Source: Chrysogorgia sp. JL179-B06
Lineage: Eukaryota > Cnidaria > Anthozoa > Scleralcyonacea > Chrysogorgiidae
Reading direction: 5' to 3'
Assembly (NCBI GenBank): GCA_035772405.1
Contig: JAYKKM010000196.1
Location: 3,113,501-3,177,500, forward strand
DNA length: 64,000 bases
Shown: one piece after another, positions 12,701-21,683 of the stretch
Layout: every line of letters begins with the position of its first letter
Numbering within the stretch: position 1 is the first letter of the stretch
Translations under genes and position numbers: made by a program
Notes under the pieces: model-generated
Seen by the model: the letters and a program-made list of their open reading frames with translations, nothing else
What the model was told of the DNA's origin: nothing
The model's database searches: none

Positions 12701-15700
12701 CTCAAGTAGACAGTGTTGCTTTTGCTAATGACATTGGAAAATTCTTTGTGCAGAAGATTACTGACATTCGTAGGAGTTTGGATGACAGTGCTTCATTAAA
12801 TCAAGTTACTGTCGATTTGCCTCGATATGATGCTGCTTTTCCTGTTGTTAGGGAGAGTGTGTCACCGTTCTCTAAGTTTGTTGAGCTTTCTGATATGGAT
12901 GTCAAATTACTCGTCAGTTCCTCGTTGAAGACTTGCCCCTTAGACCCGATGCCGTCCATTTTGGTTAATCAGTGTGACGCTTTACTCCCGATCTTGACAA
13001 GAATAATCAACTCATCGCTTCAGTCTGAGCGTTGTTTTCCCACTCCTCAAAAAGCTTGGAATGGAATTTATTTTTAAGAATTTTAGGCCTATCAGTAACC
13101 TACCCTTTGTGTCAAAAATTACTGAAAAAGCTGCATTTAATCAGACGCATGTTCATATGTCATCTAATAACCTTTATCCTTGTGCTCAATCTTCATATAG
13201 AAAGAATCACAGTACAGAGACAGCGCTGCTTAAAGTGAAAAATGATATATTATTAAACATGAACAAACAACACGTCACACTTTTGGTTCTTCTTGATCTC
13301 AGCGCGGCTTTTGATACCGTCGACCATGGTATAATGCTCGAGCGGTTGTCGTCAAAGCTTGGTCTGTGCGATATAGCACTTGATTGGTTTCAATCATACC
13401 TCTCTGGAAGATCCCAACGTGTATCCGTTCGTGGTAGTTACTCTGAAAAGTTTGAAGTTGGTTGCGGTGTTCCGCAAGGCTCATGTCTGGGACCATTACT
13501 GTTTACCATATACGCTAGTGAACTGTTTGATGTCATCAAGGATCATCTGCCAAGTGTGCATTGTTACGCAGATGATACACAGCTGTATTTATCATTTAGC
13601 CCCAAACATGAGGATGGTCAGACTGATGCTATTAACGTTATGGAAAGATGTGTGGTAGATATAAGAAAGTGGATGACAAGGGACAAGCTCTTGATGAACG
13701 ACAACAAAACGGAATTTCTACTGATTGGCACGAAGCAGCAGCTTGCAAAGGTCAATATCAGCCACATTACAATTGGGAACACTGACATTGTAATGCAATC
13801 GCCTGTTAGAAATCTCGGCGTATGGTTTGACTCGAACTTATCTATGAATGCTCATATAACGAAGACGAGCTCCGCAGCATTCTATTACTTGTATAATATA
13901 AGACGTATCCGAAAATACTTATCTAAGTCATCTACTGAAACCCTTGTACATGCTTTCATTTCCAGCCGTGTGGATTACTGTAACAGTTTATTTTTCGGTT
14001 TACCGGCCTATCAACTTAATAAGCTCCAACGGGTTCAGAACGCTGCTGCACGTTTAGTTTATTGTGAGAGGAAGTATTGTCATATTTCGCCTTTATTGCG
14101 TTGTCTACACTGGTTGCCCGTTAAGTATCGTATTGACTTTAAGATTTTATTAATAACATTTAAAGCAATTCATGGTCAGGCTCCATCATATATACAGGAT
14201 TTAATCACTGTTAAACAATGTAGTAGGTATAGTTTGCGCTCTAATGATGGCATCTTACTTGCACATCCAAATTGTAAATCGCTTAGTACTTTAGGCGACA
14301 GGTCATTTTATATTGCTGCACCAACACTTTGGAACAGATTACCTTGCGAAATACGAAACAGCTCTTCCCTTTCGAGCTTTAAAAATTCTATCAAAACCTT
14401 GTTATACCGTAGGGCATTTTTTTAGGTCTATATATATATTATTTATAACTTAGTTTATTTTATATCAGTGCTATTATTTCTGTAATTTTATTGTAGATTT
14501 CATTTACTAATTTAGTAAGAGTTTTTAGAATGTAACGATTTTAGCTTGTAATTGCTGTAATGCGCATTTGAAAATGTTTATTGATATTTGCGCAATATAA
14601 ATAAATTTTCATTATCATTGCTGCTGCTACTCCTTCTGCTGCTCCTCCTCCTCCTCCTCCTCCTGCTGTTACTCCTGTTGCTACTCCTGCTGCTGCTTCT
14701 CCTGCTGCTTCTGCTGCTTCTGCTGCTCCTGCTGCTGCTCCTCCTCCTCCTGCTGCTGCTCCTCCTGCTGCTCCTCATGTTGTTACTGCTGCTACTCCTC
14801 CTGCTGCTGCTGCTACTCCTCCTCCTCCTGCTGCTACTCCTCCTGCTGCTGCTGCTCCTGCTGCTGCTACTCCTGCTGCTGTTGCTCCTCCTGCTGCTGC
14901 TCCTCCAGTTGCTCCTCCTGCTGCTGCTGCTACTTCTACTACTAAGGCGGCCTCGATCGGGTATGAGCATGGCGTCCCCACACTTTCCGATCCTTCATCA
15001 TATTATATACCCAGGTCTGTAATCCTAGAAATTCACGTTTTGTAATTGGCTAACGCGCGGTCGGTATTAGAAGAGTACGGACCTCACAGGCTAAATCCAC
15101 CCGCAATAAAGTTTAATAAAGTTTAATTAAAGTCTTTTTCAGGGAAAAAAGTTATTTACCAAACATAGTCGGTTTGTACTGTATAAATTACGTTACCCTC
15201 AGTCTTAATTTCACGACCTCGGCCTTTGATCTCGATGATCCCTACTGTCAAAACTACAGGCAACATTTCCCCAGTACGGACCTCCTGTTTGATAAATATA
15301 ACATCATACATCATTCTTCCGATACATCAAACACTAGATGCAATCGACCGAGGGTCTTTAACCGAGTGGGGACTAGGATTAGTTGCTAGATTATTCAAGT
15401 TTCTTAATTTTCTAAATAACACTGGCTGCATGGGAGTTAGGGTTACAATGAATTTGAAGGCGGGGGGTTATGGTTAGGTAGGCACTTAAAGCGGGGGGTT
15501 AGGGTTAGGAAGACACTTAAAGCAGAGGGGTAGGGTTTGTGTTGTGTTGAGGTTGGGTTCTAGAATCCTACAATTTACTATTGTGGAATTACCCATTATT
15601 GGTAATCTAAGAACATTTGACAATAAGCCAGTTCGTAATGTCGACTGCGCATCAAAATAACGCGTTCTGCGTCGGGATAAAACTTATTTCAATTCATAAC

Positions 15701-16836
15701 ATCAGGCTGGGGAATTCAGTATAACGAATTTGCAAGACGGTAAAATAGAAATGCAAATGTCTATTGTGGTTTTAGCTTGATGTTATGAATTGAAATAAGC
15801 TTTATCCCGACGCAGAACAGGTCATTTTGATGCGTAGTCGACATTACGATACTGGCTTATTTCCGATTATTGGTAATATAGCAACTACTCCTAGTCCCCA
15901 CTCGGTTAAAGACCCTCAGTAGATTGCCTCTATTCTAGTGCCGACCCATACATTTGCGATAAATCGTATTTCCGATACATCATACTTTCGATACCTCATA
16001 CATCTGATACCTCATATATCGTATAAATCATATACATCGAATAAATCATTAATGTGATACATCATTCATATACATATACATCATACCATACATATACATC
16101 CGAAACATCATGTCATGCATCAAGAGGACTTCTGTTCACGCATATACTAGTCTTATAATCAGGCAATTGCATTTTAGGAGAGCCATTGCACTATATTCTT
16201 CCCATTTATGGTAACGTTGATATTCGTCCAAAGATCACAAGCTTAGCAATAACAAACGACGATGCAATTCTTTTTGTGGATAAAGCTAATCAACGAATCC
16301 AAAAGTTTAGCCAAGATGGTACTTTCATCGGTTTCATTGGTGGAAACCACGTGTTTGAATCTCCTTTTGGCATCCATGTGGCAAAGAATGGAGACATCAT
16401 AATAAGTGAATCAGATGCACATCAAATTAAGATTTTTGAAGGTGAGAATGGCCCAGTGAAAAAGATATGTGGAACAAAAGGGATCGGTAAGGGCAAATTT
16501 TTATCTCCACGCGGAATTGCAACGGACAATAAAAGCAACGTATTCGTAGCTGATAGCGGAAACCATCAAATTCAGGTAATTAATACAAGAGACGAAGAAG
16601 ACGCTTCATTTGGTAGTTTTGGCAGCATGCCCGGATTTTTTGATACTCCTTATGACGTTGCATTGACTAATGATGGAAGAAAGGTGATTGTTGTCGAAGC
16701 AAGAAATCATCGTTTGCAAGTTTTTACTAAGGCAGCATCAGGTTTCCATAGCGTCCCAGATTCCTGCACTGTAGGTATAACAACAGAGGACTGTTCTGAA
16801 CACGAAATCGGTTGCGGAAAAGATTTAACATATTGA
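6440..16836 (+). CDS. Death effector domain-coiled coil-NHL repeat protein (4 exons)
   Basis: The exons 6440-6758, 8346-9070, 9908-10202 and 16178-16836 join with matching phases (1, 0, 1) into 666 codons including TGA. Residues ~12-92 form a death effector domain (DED), with the KLKFLL helix and the LHKRGLVTDGRLAFLRKLL region. Residues ~118-330 are a charged coiled coil. Residues ~360-640 contain NHL repeats (for example PCSIAVDLHDNIYVADSRNQ and SPRGIATDNKSNVFVADSGN), expected to form a beta-propeller. DEDs bind other DEDs in caspase-8/FADD-type signalling. Coiled coil plus NHL is the usual C-terminal half of TRIM2/3/TRIM71-type proteins, but the RING and B-boxes are absent. A cytoplasmic adaptor role is inference. 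ATG 6440 (G at -3) is the first ATG in the open frame; an upstream exon is possible. Intron 3 carries a LINE. Confidence 0.75.
7347..7415. repeat. Hairpin in intron 1
   Basis: A 69-bp near-perfect inverted repeat; the arms start aacattgatacttgttactt. It lies in intron 1 of the DED-NHL gene. Confidence 0.8.
7915..8075. repeat. Dispersed repeat copy in intron 1
   Basis: Second copy of the family at 2240-2460: it begins ctcagaatgcaggaaatgg, continues with 'tccaaaattttccg' and ends near 'agctacgcctt'. A C-run interrupts it at about 8030-8042. Confidence 0.6.
8346..9070 (+). CDS. DED-NHL gene, exon 2 (coiled coil)
   Basis: The acceptor is tctggttatag|AG and the donor is TTTAAG|GTAAAC. It encodes residues 107-348, almost wholly a Glu/Lys/Gln-rich heptad pattern. 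Phase 1 in and phase 0 out match the neighbouring exons. Confidence 0.75.
9179..9247. repeat. Imperfect hairpin in intron 2
   Basis: 'cagtccctcc' and 'ggagggactg' face each other within a larger imperfect inverted repeat between exons 2 and 3. Confidence 0.5.
9908..10202 (+). CDS. DED-NHL gene, exon 3 (first NHL repeats)
   Basis: The acceptor is ctttttctag|ATG and the donor is GTTG|GTAAGA. It encodes residues 349-446 with NHL strands such as IAVDLHDNIYVADSRNQRVQ. Phase 0 in and phase 1 out match exons 2 and 4. Confidence 0.75.
10225..10800. repeat. CTG/CTCCTC-type microsatellite, left block
   Basis: About 575 bp of (CTC CTG CTG CTA)-type trinucleotide repeats. They give spurious poly-Leu, poly-Ser and poly-Ala frames on both strands. 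Together with 14625-14942 this was probably one array before the LINE inserted. Confidence 0.9.
10963..13077 (+). pseudogene. LINE ORF2, 5' part: leader and APE endonuclease
   Basis: Residues ~205-430 form an apurinic endonuclease-like domain with the expected landmarks: LLNARS, ITETWL, IIYRPPY, LITGDFNIH and SDHASVL. It would nick the target DNA to prime reverse transcription. A 2A-like motif ending in NPGP sits at residues 151-154 (11413-11424), upstream of the endonuclease. The frame runs into the start of the RT region (PLDPMPSILV) and then breaks at a frameshift with a small deletion near 13045-13077. The true start codon is uncertain. Confidence 0.8.
13061..14425 (+). pseudogene. LINE ORF2, 3' part: reverse transcriptase
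   Basis: This frame continues the LINE polyprotein after the frameshift. It carries FRPISNLPFVSKITEK, LDLSAAFDTVDH, GVPQGSCLGPLLF and the catalytic YADD at residues 169-172 (13565-13576). The C-terminal part (GDRSFYIAAPTLWNRLP) is characteristic of L2/CR1-clade elements. It ends at TAG 14423-14425. The RT itself looks intact. Confidence 0.85.
14625..14942. repeat. CTG/CTCCTC-type microsatellite, right block
   Basis: Same repeat type as 10225-10800, on the other side of the LINE. Its long frames are artefacts. Confidence 0.9.
15340..15927. mobile_element. Foldback element with telomere-like core
   Basis: The termini pair over ~48 bp (gcaatcgaccgagggtcttt at the left). Interior segments are also complementary: left 15638-15705 (around gtcgactgcgcatcaaaat) with right 15775-15845. 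The left half carries degenerate tagggttagg motifs (15440-15540). It has no coding capacity and lies in intron 3. Confidence 0.7.
15960..16110. repeat. Degenerate (ATACATC)n simple repeat
   Basis: Irregular repeats of 'gatacatcat' and 'atacatcat' type fill about 150 bp just before exon 4 of the DED-NHL gene. A related short stretch lies at 15295-15330. Confidence 0.7.
16178..16836 (+). CDS. DED-NHL gene, exon 4 (remaining NHL repeats, stop)
   Basis: The acceptor is ttgcattttag|GA. The first two bases complete a Gly codon with exon 3. It encodes residues 447-665 with at least four further NHL-like blades and ends with TGA 16834-16836. Confidence 0.75.
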
Positions 16837-17065
16837 AATTGGAAGAATATCAATATAGATCGTTTTCACCGCAATCCTCAGAGATTCAAAAGACAAATGG
16901 CGTGATGGCCATGTTGGTATACCTTAAAAATCTATTGTTGAGGTACACCAATATGGCGGCCGTGACGTCAATTAGTGAAAAGGCTCTATAGGTTAAAAAA
17001 TCTACACTAATAGTTGGATGTATATAATGTATATGTACAAAAACTCAAGAAGCCTAAATGTAAGA

Positions 17066-17323
17066 AAGGTATACTGTACTGCCGAAATAGCGTGTAAGTT
17101 GTGTGTCGAGCGAAGGCCATTCGTCAGGGAGTGAAACGTAAAGTGAAATAATAACTGAGTGAGACTTTTATAGATTAAAATAATCGCGTAAGACAAAAAT
17201 AAGCCAATCAGGTGCGAGAAACAACAACAAATAATAATGAGATGTAAAAATAGGAAAGCCATTTTCTATTTTTCCCGCAATCAGCAAACAGACCTGACGC
17301 TATTTCGGCAGTACACCAACCTT
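17066..17323. mobile_element. MITE with 'gtactgccgaaatagcgt' termini
   Basis: The 25-bp inverted ends (left aaaggtatactgtactgccg, right the complement of aaaggttggtgtactgccg) enclose ~200 bp of AT-rich sequence. It lies downstream of the DED-NHL gene. Confidence 0.65.
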
Positions 17324-17422
17324 TTTAGATATTTTATTTGTATTTCTATACTGCCTACGCCGCACAATACGTTTTATTACTCATTTAGGAAAAAATAAAA
17401 ATCAACCTGCCGTATTCACATA

Positions 17423-18147
17423 CAGTTAACTCTCCCGTAAGCGGACACCGGCCTCGGGAATCTGAAAAAGTGTCCGTAAGTGGAGTTGTCCGCTTATGGG
17501 AATAGTTCTCGTAAACGGACACTCAAGGCTTAAATAGCCAAAAACGATTTAATCTAAAAAAAACTTTAACAGAACTAAACATCTTTACAAAATAAAGTAC
17601 AGCACACCAATGTCGATTGATATCAATTAATGTATACAATTAAGTCAGTCATACATTACACAAAATATTTAAGAATGGACTACTGCTTCATTGACTTCCC
17701 GTGCATGTCCAATAAGATGTCATTGGCATGTCATGTGCAATGGCTTGAGACATAATCTCGTCTTTCTTTGAAAGAATCGTAGCTATTTGCGATTTACCGC
17801 ATCCTAATATATTTGCCAGCTGACATTTGAAGTGGTCAAAATACCCTGAGCGCGTTTCGCAATGAATAATGTCTGAACACCCTCCGTATATTCCTCCGTA
17901 TATAATGCTCATACCGGTTTTAGTAATTGGATTATTTTTCCGGGGTGTCCGCTTACGGGAGTATAAAAACAAAAGAAAAATCCAAATTATAACCACAAAA
18001 AGTGTCCGTGTCCGCTTATGGGAGTGTCCGGCTACGAGAACGTATAAATACAGAGTTTTTCTGAGAGTTCAAACGGGGTTTTGGAAAGGTGTCCGTATAT
18101 GGAGCTGTCCGCTTACGAGAGTGTCCGCGCAGAGAGAGTCAACGCTG
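17423..18147 (-). mobile_element. Decayed Tigger element
   Basis: The ends are inverted copies starting CAGTTAACTCTCCCGTAAGC (left) and CAGCGTTGACTCTCTCTGCG (right), each next to a TA dinucleotide (17421-17422 and 18148-18149). Several further copies of 'tgtccgcttacgggag' lie at both ends. A minus-strand frame inside (17688-17996) still encodes LANILGCGKSQIATILSKKD, a CENP-B/Psq-type helix-turn-helix of a Tigger transposase. The catalytic part is deleted. Confidence 0.8.
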
Positions 18148-18414
18148 TAATTCAGTTTATGCAACGTACTGTAGATAAAGATACAGACTATAAAAGTAAA
18201 GAATAAAGACAGATAAAGAATAAAGTATGATCAATCTGAGAAAGTGTTCACCTATTTATACCCTTGCAGAGTTGCTGATGGAGACAGGAAAGTTTTGTAA
18301 AATGCGCGACGAATTCCGGCCGCAATTTTGCCGCGGGTAGCTCGTGAAAATTGCGCGGGCTTGCGCACGAATTGACTCGTTCCCAGGGTAGAGAAAAATA
18401 GCACAGCTACAGGC

Positions 18415-18483
18415 ATTCTCGTTCCCAGACCCTACGCGGTCCTCCCCGCATAGGAGGGCCGCGTAGGGTCTGGGAACGAGAAT
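18415..18483. repeat. 69-bp hairpin
   Basis: A near-perfect palindrome with arms attctcgttcccagacccta. A related palindromic motif occurs at 42788-42825, so it is a dispersed foldback unit. Confidence 0.8.
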
Positions 18484-18570
18484 GAGGCACAGGCACATTT
18501 TGTGAAAATTGTGTGGCCGCGGAAAATTCTAGTGAGAACTGGGCGACGGAGATTTTTCCAGTAATACGCC

Positions 18571-19000
18571 GATTCAATGGGGCGTGGGCGCTGTTGATAT
18601 GCCATAACTTCCAAACAACGTCTGTGATGGTACCGCGGATTGGTGCATGGTAATACTTTTATTTGGTGGTGATAATTTCTGACTGATATGACAAGACAGA
18701 ATTTTATTTTTTTGAAACAAGCCTTTTTTTAAAAATAGCCTTTTAGTTTGGCAATTGACACTGTTTGGCAATTGAGGCTGTTCTATATTTTTGAGCATTC
18801 GTGCCAAACTATTAAACCATACGCGATTGCGTCAGAACACGTTCATGGCAAACTTTGGCAAACTATTAAACCATACGATATGATTACGTGGGGGAATTCT
18901 AACATTATTACCACCAATCCGCGATACCATCAAAGTCAAAGACATTGTCTGGCCAGCAATGCATATCCACAATTCCACAGCGCCCACCACCCATTGAATC
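18571..19000. mobile_element. Foldback element (~430 bp)
   Basis: gattcaatggggcgtgggcg at the left pairs with the complement at 18971-19000. A second complementary pair sits inside: gatggtaccgcggattggtg near 18626 with caccaatccgcgataccatc near 18912. Confidence 0.65.
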
Positions 19001-19005
19001 ACGAT

Positions 19006-19057
19006 CTCCCCCTGGCGGAAGATTAATAGCTCTCGTACTCTCTTCCGCCAGGGGGAG
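19006..19057. repeat. 52-bp hairpin
   Basis: ctccccctggcggaa at the left and ttccgccagggggag at the right form a perfect 15-bp stem around a 22-base loop. Confidence 0.8.
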
Positions 19058-20519
19058 AGCGGAGAGTCTGCATTGGCAGACTATCTATTCCTTCCTCCTT
19101 CGCAGACATCTTCTAATTTTGCAGGAAGGAAGGAAAATCGGGAGTGTGCAGTAGAATAGATAAACGAATTGAAAGAACACGAATTGCTGTCGTTTAGCCT
19201 AAGCATTATTGCACATGCACGTTTTTCATTAATGTATATGAACATGCATTGGAAACATGTATATTAGGGGGGTCCGGGGGCATGCTCCCACGAGAAAAAT
19301 TTTGAATTTTTGATTCCCTGAAAGTGTATTTCCTGCAATTTGAGGGCATTTTTCTCGTTTTTGCGGCAGTGTGCGGGATTCGAAGTATTTAATTACCGTT
19401 AAAGTTACACAGATTTTCCAAATTTAGACCGTGTGGATATCTCTCCCGCAACGCGCATAGGGAATGCGTTGCACGACAGCAGAAGAGAAGGAAGGAAAAG
19501 CAATTAGCCACAAAACCAAATGTATTAGGTATATTCAAGTTGAATATACGAGATTACGTTTAGACAACGTCCGGACCAAGGCTTGGCTATATGCCACTTT
19601 TAACCATTGCTAAACGATGAATAACAATGAAATCCCAGATTTCCCTCAATGAGAATCCGTTATAATGTCATTAAGTTGCACTCAAATATTAGGACCCTTT
19701 TTGCCCGAATAACAAGACCATTTTTGCCCGAATAGAGCTAATTTTTCGGACAACTGGGGGGGCTAATTTTTCGGACAACTGGGGGGGCTGCAGCCCCCCC
19801 CCCCCCAGCCCCCCGTCTCGTACGCCTATGAGCGTAGTTAACGTTCTTGTTGACGGAAGACCAGGAGTTCTTAATATCAGAAGTGAAATGCTACGAGGTT
19901 GGAGCAGTGTTCAGGAATGCTAGAAATTTTCTATAGCATAGAGGTATCAAGCTATAAGGCGATCATATAGCTTTGAAATATTAAAATAACATACGGTAAT
20001 CATATGACGCGTTTCAATATTTGAACGCCATACATCTAATTCGAACAACATTTACTCGAAAGAGTATAAGCCTCGCGAAGTTATAAATGTTCTACTCGAT
20101 AACAATCTAAACCAGGGACGGCGGAGGAGGGGGGCAGATGGCCCGTTCCGCCCTCCAATAAAACAGAAGAATACATGCAAGCCAAAACGAGCAACTGCTG
20201 CTCCACAGTCCACAAAACTATGAGGTCTCGTCCTGCAGACTGTCAAGTGTACGGTGCAAAAGTCTTGAAGGAATTTTGGCTGTGTGGACTGCATGAGAAT
20301 TGACCGACTTGGCCCCATGGCCCAGCTGACCTGCATCTAACGCAGGCTCTGGGAACGAGATTTTAGTATTTTTTATTAAAGTGGAAATTATGAAGCGAAA
20401 GCAGCGAAGCCTGACGGAGTTATGTGTTATGAAAATGTGTGATTTACTGATTTATAACCTTTACTAGTAGATACCTATTAAACGCCATTTCCTGCATTTC
20501 CTACCTCTTAAAACTTGTC
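19058..20519. other. No gene recognised; repeat fragments
   Basis: Intergenic. It contains a fragment like the dispersed repeat ('ggggcatgctcccacgag', 19270-19340) and G/C-run sequence at 19755-19815 with a palindromic gggggctgcagccccc core. No coding frame is supported. Confidence 0.4.
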
Positions 20520-20610
20520 TCAAAATGCAGGAAAATAATGGCGTTTCCGAGACTCACAAATTCAAAAATTTACAAACTCAAAAAATATTGGGGGGGGGGG
20601 GCTATAACCG
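20520..20610. repeat. Dispersed repeat fragment
   Basis: 'caaaatgcaggaaaataatgg' and the following AT-rich sequence resemble the family at 2240-2460 and 7915-8075. A G-run follows. Confidence 0.5.
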
Positions 20611-21063
20611 CCGCTCTTGCGCTCAGTATAAGTATTCTAAACAATTTGGGATACTAGATATCTTCGTTATGCTTCTTCAAGAACACTCAACAACAACCCA
20701 CCACCACAACTTTTATTACGCTCTGAGTTATGACACGCGTGTAGCATCGCGTTTGAGTATGTAGACTATAATAATACGTTAACACAGAAAATGCGGAAAA
20801 CCGCTGAAAGCTGGAGCACGGACGTAAGAAGACTCGTACCCAGAGCCTGATCGCCGCGCCCGGTGGAAGATTAGAAGCCGAGCTAAGCTAGAAGCCGAAT
20901 TAGAAGCCTCCGAGTCTCGCCAGATTTGCGGAGAATTGTATTGCGTACTACAACAGACGATTAATTATCTGTATATCTAATGTCTAAGTAAGTATTAGCT
21001 AGTATTAGAGGTCTCACAAAAAGGGCAGGGGATAAAAAGGCAGGGGTTGCAAACCCCCCAACC

Positions 21064-21065
<2 letters not shown>

Positions 21066-21100
<35 letters not shown>
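21066..21100. repeat. Poly-C tract
   Basis: About 35 consecutive C residues on the plus strand. Confidence 0.95.
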
Positions 21101-21683
21101 TAGTTGCGCCTGACAATATAACGGCAATTCCGAATAACGTAAACATATTTATTGAGAATTCAACGCTTCGACTTCAAGCTAGTGCCGCCCTCCCCCAACC
21201 CGCGGAGAGCCGGCGTTACCGTTATCGTGTATTCCTAGTCCTCTTCTCTCACTTTTCGAATTTGGTCTTTTGTGCAGTGAGCTGTGATTCTAAACTTTTA
21301 GTGACTGTAGACTGTGGTGTTTAGATGGCTGTGATCTTATCAAACCGTGAATTAAGTAACTGTAGTACCAGTAGAAAACCTGTAAAATGTTTGCCATTTT
21401 TAATAAATATTGCGAATTTCCTTCGAATTTCCTTCATTTACCCAAAATTTCCTTCAAATTTTCCTAGAAATATTTTGATTGGAGTGGCCAGACCGCATGC
21501 GCAGTAAATATTAGTCATAAGGAACGCAGGCTCTGGGCCAGTTGTGTTTACAACAAATAATCTCTCATTCTCAGGTGCGATGGGCTGTTCAAGCGCAATA
21601 ATTAACTGTAGTTTATTATAAACATCACTGTTCAAGATCGATCAAGAATTCAGTCGCGTCTTTGTTTACGTCTCGATATTGAA

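Larger units (their letters stand above)
10808..14615 (+). mobile_element. L2/CR1-type LINE, nearly full length
   Basis: A non-LTR retrotransposon in the sense orientation within intron 3 of the DED-NHL gene. The left end has about five copies of a 15-mer like ttgtttgaccgaagg (10840-10915), then an open frame with an APE endonuclease and a second frame with a reverse transcriptase. The 3' end reads gcgcaatataaataaatttt followed by a short attatcatt-type tail, as in L2-clade elements. Both flanks are the same trinucleotide microsatellite. One frameshift near 13045-13080 makes this copy inactive as it stands. Confidence 0.85.

Noticed and set aside
14578..15022. Poly-Leu and poly-Ser frames
   Set aside because: Same trinucleotide microsatellite on the right side of the LINE.
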